Shown: positions 1 to 10,923 of the stretch, piece after piece
Numbering within the stretch: the stretch's first letter is position 1
How the letters are laid out: the number at the start of each line of letters is the position of its first letter
DNA from: Lasiosphaeria ovina
Taxonomy: Eukaryota; Ascomycota; Sordariomycetes; Sordariales; Lasiosphaeriaceae
DNA length: 20,237 nt
Direction: 5' to 3'
NCBI GenBank assembly: GCA_033439765.1
Contig: JAULSN010000028.1
Location: 1 to 20,237, forward strand
Notes under the pieces: generated by a model
Told to the model about the DNA's origin: nothing
The model's input: the letters and a program-made list of their open reading frames with translations, nothing else
The model's database searches: none
Made by a program: the position numbers and the translations under genes

Positions 1-633
1 GCAATCTCGCAGCTCCAAGAATGGCGCACCAACCGTATCGGCGACCTACGAAGCGGTGAGAAGTACGAACAGGAGAAGGCCTTGCGCATACAAAAGGCGA
101 TACCACTGGGTTCTATGGACCGTGAGCGACTAGCCACGACACAGCGCAACAAGCAGCAGCCAGCCCCAGACCCTCCGAGTGGCGCTGCCCTACTTGTGGC
201 CCCCGAGCTACCAATCCGATCTGCAGCAAACCCCAACGGTACTAACGGCGAATCGTCAAACAGTGGTAAGCCGGAGTCTCTGGTGAACGGAAACCATGTC
301 AATGGCGGGAGCGTGGTGGTTGCGAATGGCGCGACCCCTGCAAAACCAAAGTTCTCTCCGGCGCCGCTTCAGGGGATACAACCGATGCCGTTAAGCCAGG
401 AAAACGCCCCAGATCTACACCTCCTCACGCCGGACGAGGCGAAGCTGTGCGAGGTCCTCCGCGTCCAGCCGAGGCCGTACTTGATGATCAAGGAGCAGAT
501 TCTCAAGGAGGCTGTCAAGGGGAATGGAAGTTTGAAGAAGAAGCAAGCCAGGGAGATTTGCCACCTTGACTCGCAGAAGGGTGGGAGGATATTCGACTTT
601 ATGGTAAACGCCGGCTGGGTTATCAAAGCGTAG
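1..633 (+). CDS. ada2: SAGA transcriptional adaptor Ada2, C-terminal part
   Basis: The reading frame is open from the first base, so this is the 3' end of a gene that starts outside the window; 210 residues plus the stop are visible. It opens with a charged stretch ([20 protein letters not shown]), followed by a low-complexity Asn/Gly/Pro linker at about residues 50-130. It ends in a SWIRM domain at about residues 138-210, with [20 protein letters not shown], the [12 protein letters not shown] helix and the terminal [15 protein letters not shown]-terminal SWIRM ending a few residues before the stop is the usual layout of Ada2. That protein couples Gcn5 to the SAGA/ADA histone acetyltransferase module in the nucleus; its ZZ, SANT and ADA boxes would lie upstream. 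No intron or break is seen in this part. The family call rests on the SWIRM sequence and layout and is firm. Confidence 0.93.
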   Translation, partial: AISQLQEWRTNRIGDLRSGEKYEQEKALRIQKAIPLGSMDRERLATTQRNKQQPAPDPPSGAALLVAPELPIRSAANPNGTNGESSNSGKPESLVNGNHVNGGSVVVANGATPAKPKFSPAPLQGIQPMPLSQENAPDLHLLTPDEAKLCEVLRVQPRPYLMIKEQILKEAVKGNGSLKKKQAREICHLDSQKGGRIFDFMVNAGWVIKA

Positions 634-1256
634 TAACGTCTCCTTGAACTTGGACGTGTGCTATGGGGCGCGAGCTCGAGAAGCGTCATTTTGTTTTTTG
701 GGGCTGTTCGGCGTTTTTGGCTTAAGCGATACCATCACGGAAAGGAGCTGGCATTTTGATGGCTCTGTAGCAGTGGCTGCTGCTTGAGCAGACAATTTCT
801 TCTTTCGCATACTCTATACAGCGTTACAAAAATACATTTTATTTTATCTCTTCTACTCACGAAGACTGGCGAGATGAAGCCATTGTGTTACCTAGTCAGT
901 AGTGCGCTGCTTCGCCCCTTTTTGGGACTCGGAAGGACTGGAGGGGTCGAGGCTAACCACCTTCCAACACTGTCTTGGTTCTCCTGCAGGCCCAGAAGTC
1001 ATGCCCATGGATGCCTGCCGCCAAATTTGTCATCGTTCAGCCTGTACGTAGGAGCCGGCCTTTCATATTCTCCGCTCCTCCCTTGTCATTTGCCCTCTTC
1101 TGTTGTCACCACCTACCCCCTTTTCTTCTCCGACTCCCAAGTGTCTACTCAGACATCTCGTAATTGCCCACAGTCGACCACACACACCGAGCTTCTATTG
1201 CATCCATCACATAGCTTTACTTCACTGTATATCTTCGCATTTTCTTTGGCCCCTTA
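634..1256 (+). promoter_or_regulatory. Intergenic: ada2 3' end and SDR upstream leader
   Basis: No gene is supported in these 620 bases. The first part should hold the ada2 3'UTR. The second part (about 1030-1256) is strongly C/T-rich, as is common in fungal promoters and leaders just upstream of a start codon. Open frames here are low-complexity Ser/Leu/Pro translations without family resemblance. No clear TATA box was found. Confidence 0.4.
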
Positions 1257-3040
<1,784 letters not shown>

Positions 3041-5699
3041 GAGCGAGGAGACGGGCGTATCGTCGACAAGGTATCTCTAAACTTTCTGGGTTTATATCTT
3101 CTTAGGGATTCTAGGGGGATGTTGTCAAAGGCCTGCATTCCCATTTTGCAGCTGATTTATCGACTATATTGTATTGGTTTGGCTAGTTTAGTATTTCGAA
3201 GATTCTGTTGAAGAAGAGAGCTATGCACAGAAAAGTGACTCATTTGGTGGCGCGGATTCCCTTATATCCCCTTTTCTTCAATTGTCTCGACATGCATTGG
3301 TGTGATGAGACTCTCGAGTTTGCAGAAGCGTGTCTTACCGAGTTGTAAGGATAATTTTTTTCTCTTTCTCGGATTCCATTGCTCCTAGGAGATAAATCGA
3401 ACTATATTTTATTGATACTTGAATCCGTCGACTCATAATTATGGCCCCTTTATGGAGGTAGCTTGTTGGAACTTGGCGCTCCGTAGTGCATCCAATGTGT
3501 TGCCTTAGCAACGTAACCCATGTCCATGACGGAGAAAGAGCATATTTCCCCTAAATAATTCATATTGGCTTCTTGAGATCTACAGCAGAATTACACGTAA
3601 GCCGTGAAATTGGGTGGCGATGACAGTTTAATGCAAGGTGTCTCCCAGAGTGCAGAGCCTAGGTATGGTTTAGGCGGTTGACGGCTCAACGACCAGCGTC
3701 TGCGTTCTGGGGAGCGGCCCGGAATTTGGATAAGTGGGGCAATGACGTTTTGTGTTTCTCGAGGCAGGCTCCTTTTTTGTGTGGGAGGGGGGAAGGGATC
3801 GCCTTCCTCTCGTCAGATCTTCCCAGATTCAAGTCGTGATCTGCCGGGTTCTCCAGAATAAAAACCCCTGGCCGACTACCTGGCTGCCGGAGGATTCAAG
3901 TACGGTCCCAAACTTGAGCAGATATGGGCGAGGAAACACAATGCCTTCCACCCAATCCGGTGGCCCTGCCTCGGCTCTCATTCGCCGGTTGACCTCAAAA
4001 CAGCTGTGGTGCTAGCGCTTCGCGCGCACAGCACACAAGCTGCGAGAGACACAGGCGATGTCGCTCCCTTCTAGCCTTTTCAACGAAGGCGATAGTTACA
4101 ACAACCCGCCGCCGTGACGGGATGAAGGCCTGCCGACTTGAGACCTGTGGCCGTCAAATCAAACAAAGCGACATGCACTGAGATTAGCCGTGCGCAAGCC
4201 GTTACCGTCGATCTGACCCTGAGGGGTCGCTAGTTGTAGGCTGTTCGGCCCTAATTCGAGGTCCCAAAACCTGGTTGACACGGCCGCACTCCCTCTTTCA
4301 CCAACCGGGTCCGAGAAGAACAATCGACTTGGTTTTTCACGATGTTGTGTTGCAAGGTTGGATGGACTAATTGTGTAGAGCGACGACGAAGAAATATCGT
4401 ACGGCTTCGACGTGTTTCCCAGTGTTTATCTGCCGAGTTGTCTTGCAAACAGAGTGAAAGACCCCATTAACGTCCGACGGGCGTCGCAAGATGTTCGACG
4501 TTGGGGTTTCGATCAGATTTCGAGGGGCGCTGTGGGGGCCACTTCTCAAGGTCCAACCTCCGTGAGAAGGGAGCTTTTAAGCGGCATCCCACCTGCCCCG
4601 TCTCCTATCTTTGAAGGCCAAACATCTGGGAGCCCGCCTGCAACATCGTGTCGCAGTGTGGAGAGCCGCTAGCCAATCGTGGCTGGAGATCGACGCATTC
4701 AACAGAAGTGTGCCCGTTGACATCACCAACGCAAACGTTCCCTGGGTGGCATGCGGTTAGTAGTTCATGCTGGATTCGGGTGCGCCAATGACGCCGATGG
4801 CCACCTCGACGCTTGTACAAACACACGAGAAAAATACCGTGCGCAGAGCAAGTGCACCACAATGACCTCGGTCGGCCAGAGGAGTGGCGACGCTTGGCAG
4901 ATCAATACGACAGGACTAGGAGGCAACCTGCAGCGATGGATGAGAAGCTACGTGCACCTTGAAATACGAACTAATGCAACTGGACGAATTGGTGGAGCTA
5001 GCTGAGTGAAAAAAGGAAAGAGAGAGAGAGAAGACGAGCTTGTTCTTGAGCCATTGCGCCATTAGATCGGATAGGCAAGTCAAAGTCTCGAGGCGCAGCC
5101 GCCAGTGCTGAAGTGTACGTAGCGCCAAGGTGCGACAGCTCACCGTTCCAGAAACCCCGCCTCGAAACATTGAACCGGTGATGATCGATAAGTCACCAAC
5201 CCCTTACCGTGGATAAGATGGAGTCGCTGTCGAGGTTGGACTCCACAGCGCCTTCCACCGTAACTCAGTGTCTCCACGCTATAACCTGCAGCTGTCCGTG
5301 TATTGCACAACAACTCAGGAAGTTGTTTTATCTGCAAAGAAATATGGAAAAATAGGCTGCTGGAGAGACCAGGACGCCACGAAACGGGCATGTCAATGGA
5401 TCCAAAGAGGGAAAATGACGCAAGAGCGGCCGACGTGGGCAAGAATTGACGGAAACGGGCAGCAATGGAACGGATTTCAGCCCGCACGTGTGTGCAGTGG
5501 CTTGACAGGGGGGTAAATGGAGCCGAGTTCGGTTTTGGGAAGCACTGGCCATGCCGTTACTGGGCCAGAACGCCAAGTACGGATACCCCCCACTCTTTTG
5601 GCCTCCCCGAGCTGCCACATTAGGGACCCTACACTACATGCGAGTCGTCTGCTTTCCTGGGCTTCCCTCCCAAAGTCGCTGGCAGTTGAGACACCAATC
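3041..5699. other. Gene-free stretch of about 2.7 kb
   Basis: I see no supportable gene on either strand. Open frames are short (at most about 115 codons), overlap each other on both strands and show no family motif. I found no tRNA T-arm or anticodon-arm pattern. The first 300-400 bases should include the SDR 3'UTR. From about 4000 to 5500 composition is even and there is no homopolymer or tandem repeat of note apart from a short GAGAGAGAGA at about 5020. Confidence 0.5.
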
Positions 5700-6496
5700 C
5701 ATTCCCTTCGACCCGTCTTGCTCTGCATTGACTATACGATTTGTCTACTTCCTGTTTGGTTTGCGTTGCTGGCGTTGTCACGGCCTTCTGCTTCGCCCGT
5801 CTTGTCTCGTATCGTGCGCCCCTCTATTTGCGCCTCTAGGATTGTTTGTTTTGTTGTTCGGGTCACAACATAAGGTACCAAACAGCCCTTCTGTTATCGC
5901 TGCGCTTGCGCAACCAGGTGAGTTCCGCCTGTCTGGGACTCCGCGCCGGTTGCTTTGCCTCGACTACACATCACTACACATCGCCGTGTCTAACCACAAG
6001 ACTTTTAGTTATTGCCGCCAGACAATTCTAGCATTCGCAACCTCGACCTCGACCAGGCCGTGGGCCGTCACACTCAAACCGTTTATGTGCCACACCCTCC
6101 CGCTTGTCAATCAAAGGCGGCCACCCCGGGAGCCGACCTCCCCTTTGTTGAGCATCTCGTCTTGATCACCAGCCCGCTCGATTAGGACGGAGCGGTTAGA
6201 TAAGCTTAGGTACCGTTCGGCGGCCATCCTCTGCCTCCTCTACCGGCCCAGCCCACTATTCGTATACATCCGCCCCTTCCGAGCCCCGACCTGAGTCTGG
6301 GCTGCCGCATCACAGATTCCCATGCTGCCACGCTTAGCAACAACAAGCACTTTTCAGCATCCTACAACCAGGCTCCGGCCGCAACAAACGCTACCTTGGC
6401 AGTAGTCCCGCTCGCCGCACACGCCTAGGTTACCACGGCAGTCCAACATCTCCGGCGGCGGCGACTTGGTCGCCGCGCGCGCTGCATTGCGCAACC
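5700..6496 (+). promoter_or_regulatory. Promoter and leader of the NIPA transporter gene
   Basis: Bases 5700-5860 are markedly pyrimidine-rich, with repeated CTT, TTG and CGTC words on the coding strand, typical of fungal promoters near transcription starts. The leader continues C-rich to the start codon, which has the favourable context ACC-ATG-G. Long open frames run through this stretch but translate to unrelated Leu/Cys/Ser-rich sequence. Confidence 0.45.
5918..6008 (+). other. Probable 5'UTR intron of the NIPA gene (91 bp)
   Basis: A perfect GTGAGT donor follows CAACCAG. A TCTAAC branch-like element lies about 15 bases before a TTTTAG acceptor. Size and signals match the coding introns in this window. 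No conserved protein is encoded on either side, so I infer a leader intron. Confidence 0.45.
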
Positions 6497-8854
6497 ATGG
6501 ACCGCGCCGCGCACGTCCTCGAGACTGCGCACCACATCTACGCTCGCACCAATGCGACGGCCGTTCCCGAAGTGGCCGAGAGACCGCCCGTCTACAAGGC
6601 CATTGGCATATCGCTCGCTATCGGCTCCGGCCTCTTCATCGGCACGTCGTTCGTGCTGAAGAAGGTCGGCCTTATTAGGGCGAACGAGAAGTACAACGAG
6701 GTGGCGGGAGAAGGATACGGCTACCTGAAGAACCTCTACTGGTGGATGGGCATGTCCCTCATGATCTTGGGCGAGGGGCTCAATTTCGTTGCGTACGCCT
6801 TCACCGACGCCATCTTGGTCACGCCCCTCGGGGCCCTGTCCGTCGTCATCACCGCCGTCCTGTCGGCGATATTCCTCAAGGAACGGCTGAGTATGGTCGG
6901 CAAGGTCGCCTGCTTCCTGTGTATCGTCGGCTCCATCGTCATCGTCATGAATGCGCCGCAGGAGTCGTCCGTCGCCAACATCCAGCAGATGCAGCACTTC
7001 GTCATCGCCCCCGGCTTCCTCAGCTACACCGGCGTTGTCCTTCTCGGCTCCGCCTTTACTGCTTTCTGGGTCGGCCCGAGATATGGCAAGAAGAACATGC
7101 TCGTGTACATCTCCATCTGCAGCTGGGTTGGCGGCCTGAGCGTCGTCGCCACTCAGGGGCTGGGGTCTGCCATCATTGCGCAGGCTTCGGGGACCCCCCA
7201 GTTCAACCAGTGGTTTCTCTACGTCTTGCTGGTATTCGTTATCTGTACGCTCCTGACGGAGATTGTCTTCTTGAATGTAAGTCTGAGTCTGGCAGGCCGT
7301 GGTGGCCGTGTGGCCATTGGACATTTGCTAACCTAGATACAGAAAGCGCTTAACCTGTTCAATGCGGCCTTGGTCACTCCCACATATTATGTTTACTTTA
7401 CCAGTACTACGATAATCACTTCGGCGATTCTGTTCCAGGGTTTCAAGGGCACCGCAACATCCATCGCCACTGTGGTCGGTGGATTTCTTACTATTTGTTC
7501 AGGTGTTGTCTTGCTGCAGCTTTCCAAGTCGGCCAAGGACGTCCCCGACGCAGCCCTGTTCGCCGGAGACTTGGACCAGATCCAGACGATTGCGGAGCAA
7601 GAGCAGCCCGAGACGGAACCCAAGGCCGATGCCATCCGAGGAGCTGCCGCCATCGTCAGGAGGCTCTCCTCTGCAAGGCAGAAAATGGAGATGGACGAGC
7701 TGAAGCGATTACACGAGGAGAAGGTCAAGGAAAGCCTTGAACCGGTTTCGGAGAACGGCGCTGCGCCCGAGTTTGAGTGGGATGGGCTTCGACGGAGGAG
7801 GACGATGCAGGGAAGCTTGAGGGCCAGATCTATGACATCGCCAAGCCCGTTCCTTTCGCCCATGCCGCAACATCCGCCGCTGGGCTGGTCGCACATTCCC
7901 ACAGAAGAGGAGCTTGCCGAGGCTGATAGGGTATCAACACCAGGCTTCTCGAGTTTTGTGGGTACGATCCGCAACCGAGCGCGCAGTGTTCTGCTGCCCG
8001 GCCACCCCGACTTCCGCCAGGACGCGACCAAAGTGCAGAGCCCGATGCACCCCGTGCAGCTGACTGAAATATCGGTTTCAGCCCAAGGGTCTGGCGACAA
8101 TCCCGCGACATACTACTCTGTCGGACAGGCTTATAGGCAAGGCACACCGGGGCGCGATCGCACGGTGAGCGGAGCTAGTGGCTCTAGCTCTGGGCGCCGG
8201 GTCCAGTTTGGCGGCGAACGTCGACACGATGACAATGACTCTGTTCATGGCGGTACTTCCTATGCTCCCCCGACTCCTCCGCCTCACTCGGCCAAACGGC
8301 AGTTCTCGTTCCAGAATATTTTCAAGCGCCATCAATCCCACGACCAAGGCAGCGATGGAGCTCAAGAGGCTAGCCGCCCGGGCTCCGGCCGGCCAGTCTT
8401 GACCCCCAGGGGATACTCGCATCCTGCAGCGAAGGGGGGAGTTAAAGGGGCGACGGAAGAGGAAATGCTGGGGCTCGTCAAAGGCGACTCCCGCCACTCG
8501 CAGTCAGCGCCCGCTCTCCAACGCTTTGAGGAAGAGGACGAGGAGGAAGACGAGGAGCCGGTGCTGGACGAAAAGCGTGCCGTGAAAGTGTATACGGAAC
8601 GGATGCAGTCGCGGTACGGGCCAAGCATCACCCACACTCCGCCGAGGCGTGGAAGCAACGAAAAGATCGCTGCTTCAGACGAGGAAGCGGAGGTAGAGGA
8701 GGTCGAGACATACCAAGAACAGCGGGATCGGTGGTTTAAGGAGAGGAGTCGCAGCAACAGCCGGCGCAGACGGCGCGACAGCGATACACCGCCGCCGCCT
8801 CCACCCCACAAATCGCCACCAGGAGGGGGGCGAGATGGTGGAGCATTTATCTGA
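6497..8854 (+). CDS. NIPA-family (DUF803) magnesium transporter with long disordered C-terminal tail, 763 aa
   Basis: Exons are 6497-7276 and 7343-8854. The 66-bp phase-0 intron has GTAAGT, a TTTGCTAAC branch point and an ACAG end, and joins EIVFLN to KALNLFNAAL. The N-terminal 320 residues form the transporter core with about nine hydrophobic segments, near residues 34-54, 81-101, 104-127, 136-151, 168-192, 202-226, 239-259, 269-291 and 299-320. NIPA hallmarks include SFVLKKVGLIR, LGEGLNFVAYAF, VTPLGALSVVITA, FLKERL and the late VTPTYYVYFT. The family moves Mg2+ across endosomal or plasma membranes. Residues 321-763 are predicted cytosolic and disordered, with an early charged helix (RQKMEMDELKRLHEEKVKES), Ser/Pro-rich stretches, the acidic run EEEDEEEDEEP, an Arg/Ser patch (RSRSNSRRRRR) and a Pro run near the end. 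N19-A-T may be an N-glycosylation site. No break is seen; ATG 6497 is the only start that keeps the whole first helix. Confidence 0.92.
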
Positions 8855-9032
8855 TGCCTTTCTTTTTTGTGGTACGAGCAAGCAGGCGTGCTTATACCCA
8901 CCTCGCCACGAACGAATAACGATAATGAACCGGAGCATTGTTTCTGTGAAAATTGTTTACGCGTTGCCTCTGCGGTCCCTAATAACTACCTAGCGATATC
9001 CTGTACATATTAGCATTGCAACGTTTTGCGGT

Positions 9033-9046
9033 ACACACACACACAC
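9033..9046. repeat. (AC)7 microsatellite
   Basis: Seven perfect AC units in the probable 3' flank of the NIPA gene. Confidence 0.9.
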
Positions 9047-9296
9047 CACGGGTTGGCGGTGTCGGTAGCTAGCAGGCCGATGGAGAAAAGGAAATGGATA
9101 TAGCATGCATGCCGGAACTGGGTTCAGCTTTTAGACCTGGGTGCCTTGGAGGCGTGCTGTGTGGTTCGCAGTGAAGCGGGCCACACAACGCTACATATTC
9201 TTTCGATTGTATAATAGATCAGCATTCACGCGCGCGGGTATCATCAGGCGGTTGGGGGGAGGTAGCACATATGGGGGACCCCTCCCTTCCCCTTCA

Positions 9297-9324
9297 ATGG
9301 ATGGATGGATGGCTGGATGGATGG
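9297..9324. repeat. (ATGG)7 tetranucleotide microsatellite with one variant unit
   Basis: Seven four-base units; the fifth is CTGG instead of ATGG. Non-coding context. Confidence 0.92.
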
Positions 9325-9417
9325 GAAACAAACACACACCAACGGAAATTGGACATAGAATGGGAATGGGATAGGATTTTCATGAATGGGGGAAGGGTTG
9401 TTTCTTCTACTTGGGTG

Positions 9418-9432
9418 TCTCTCTCTCTCTCT
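9418..9432. repeat. (TC)7 microsatellite
   Basis: Perfect TC dinucleotide run in non-coding sequence, about 95 bases after the ATGG repeat. Confidence 0.9.
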
Positions 9433-10580
9433 GCCGATAACGACGAGAAATAGATAAATGAACAGGCATCACTACGCGGGTGTGGATGTGTGTGCCAGGT
9501 TGTATACCTATTCACTGTTTTCGTTGTCGTAGCGTGTTGGGTAGTAGCGCATGATCATGATTTATTTCTTGCGAATTTACTGTGTTCCTGAGTGTGTGGT
9601 AAGTGTGTAGTGCCGTGTGGCGTGAACATGTCTATCTGTCTATCGGGCAGCTTGGGTGTGGAATCATGCGTTGTGAATAGGGGTGGCGGATGGGGGACAA
9701 ATGTTGGAAGGAGGCGTGATTGGATAGTTTCCCCTGAGTAGTGTCGAAGGTGTTTGGCCAGCATGTGTCGTTGGGATTTTGAGATGCAATAGTTCTGGAG
9801 AGGAGAGTGACTATTGAGATTTAAAGCAAAGAAAGAGAAAGACACGATTTGATGGGCGTGGAAGTTTATTATTTGTTAGCGGCCCCTTTTCTCGCACCCC
9901 TTTTCTCGCCACAGATGCTTGTATTTACATGTCTACGCCAGCTCTCGCGACCGTTCGCAGCCAGCATCCAGTTACGAGAGAAAGCCGCAGAGAAATAATT
10001 GAAGCCGAGGGGAATACTTGGAGACAGCATGCAAAAGAGGCCACGAACGCATTTTACACGCGGGTGGGAGACATGCGCTGGGTTTTAGCCTGTTGTTGTT
10101 CGCTGCCCCTTCCGCACTGCCTGTCCCGCCGCAGGTATCATGCTATCCATTGGTGTCATGCCGAGACATGGCGAGCTAATAGATCTGGGCTATAGCTTGT
10201 GAGGGGACTGAAATTTAAATGGGAGAGGTGGTGGAAAGCAGACACGTAGTTGGTAACTTGTTGCAATACATTTTGTGATAAGGGGAGCTTGTCAGGCTGG
10301 GTGAGCGTAGCGATAGCGGCTCAGGAAACATAAGTGTCTCAGAGCGATCAATAACATTCAAGTTATGCGCGGCGGAACCATGCAAGAAACCTTGGACAGA
10401 TAGAGCATGGTACGAGGAAGGCAAGCCCTTTTTTCCAGCCTCAAATCCTAAAACCAGCTTTTCCCTGCCCGACCCCCGCGGGAGGTTCTTCTATTCCTGT
10501 CGAGTAAGCGAGCAGGCCATTTCATCCCATATCGACAAAACTAAGAGACACGAGCGTGTGTGTGGATCGGCGTGATCGCC

Positions 10581-10781
10581 ATGGCCTCGTTCATGCCTTC
10601 GTGGGAGGATAATGTCGGCGGCCGTCTCGGTGGCGTGGCCGCCGCCGCCACCGCCGACGGGCTACCCTGGTTCAGTGTCTTCTTGGCTGCCTGCCTCGCC
10701 CTCGGGACTGCAGTGCTCTACCAGCGCATCTCTCGACTGGTTCGCGTCTGGCTGGGCAACGACGACCTGCACCGGTACTGA
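10581..10781 (+). CDS. 66-aa single-pass membrane microprotein
   Basis: A single-exon frame starting MASFMPSWEDNVGGRLGG. The ATG has a near-ideal context (ATCGCC-ATG-G). Residues 28-47 (LPWFSVFLAACLALGTAVLY) are a clear transmembrane helix. A short basic amphipathic segment (QRISRLVRVWLGN) follows and the polar end is DDLHRY. The mixed residue content and codon use look like a real protein rather than a chance frame. I do not recognise the family. The neighbouring Ras-like start codon lies 142 bases downstream on the same strand. The frame could therefore be an independent small gene, an upstream frame on the same transcript, or an alternative first exon. Topology and location in the cell cannot be told from sequence alone. 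Confidence 0.6.
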   Translation: MASFMPSWEDNVGGRLGGVAAAATADGLPWFSVFLAACLALGTAVLYQRISRLVRVWLGNDDLHRY

Positions 10782-10923
10782 TCTATTTTGATCTGCGCCA
10801 ACACGTTGAAGACACCCTTATTTGAGCTAGGCAACGAAAACCGAGAACAGCAGCTGCGCTGTATCTTGAGTAAAGATCACCAGAGAAGAGCTGCCCTGGG
10901 AGGCAGCCGTGGGAGCAAGCACC

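Larger units (their letters stand above)
8855..10580. other. Non-coding stretch of about 1.7 kb between the NIPA gene and the microprotein
   Basis: No gene is supported on either strand; open frames are short and interrupted by simple repeats. The beginning should be the NIPA 3'UTR. It holds microsatellites (listed separately) and a near-tandem pair of CCCCTTTTCTCGC words around 9883-9908. The last 130 bases are C/T-rich and then A-rich, consistent with a promoter and leader for the downstream small gene. Confidence 0.5.

Noticed and set aside
5551..6165. 204-codon open frame upstream of the NIPA gene
   Set aside because: It runs through a pyrimidine-rich promoter and a probable 5'UTR intron and has no domain; Leu/Cys/Ser content follows base composition.
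6425..7324. 299-codon open frame antisense to the NIPA gene
   Set aside because: It mirrors the GC-rich third positions of the real transporter exon and shows no family features, being a charged Asp/Gly/Arg-rich translation.
10867..10923. Upstream extension of the Ras-like start to a non-ATG codon (GTG 10909)
   Set aside because: The ATG at 10924 has a good context (AGCACC-ATG-G) and gives a normal short lead before the P-loop; a non-ATG start is not needed.
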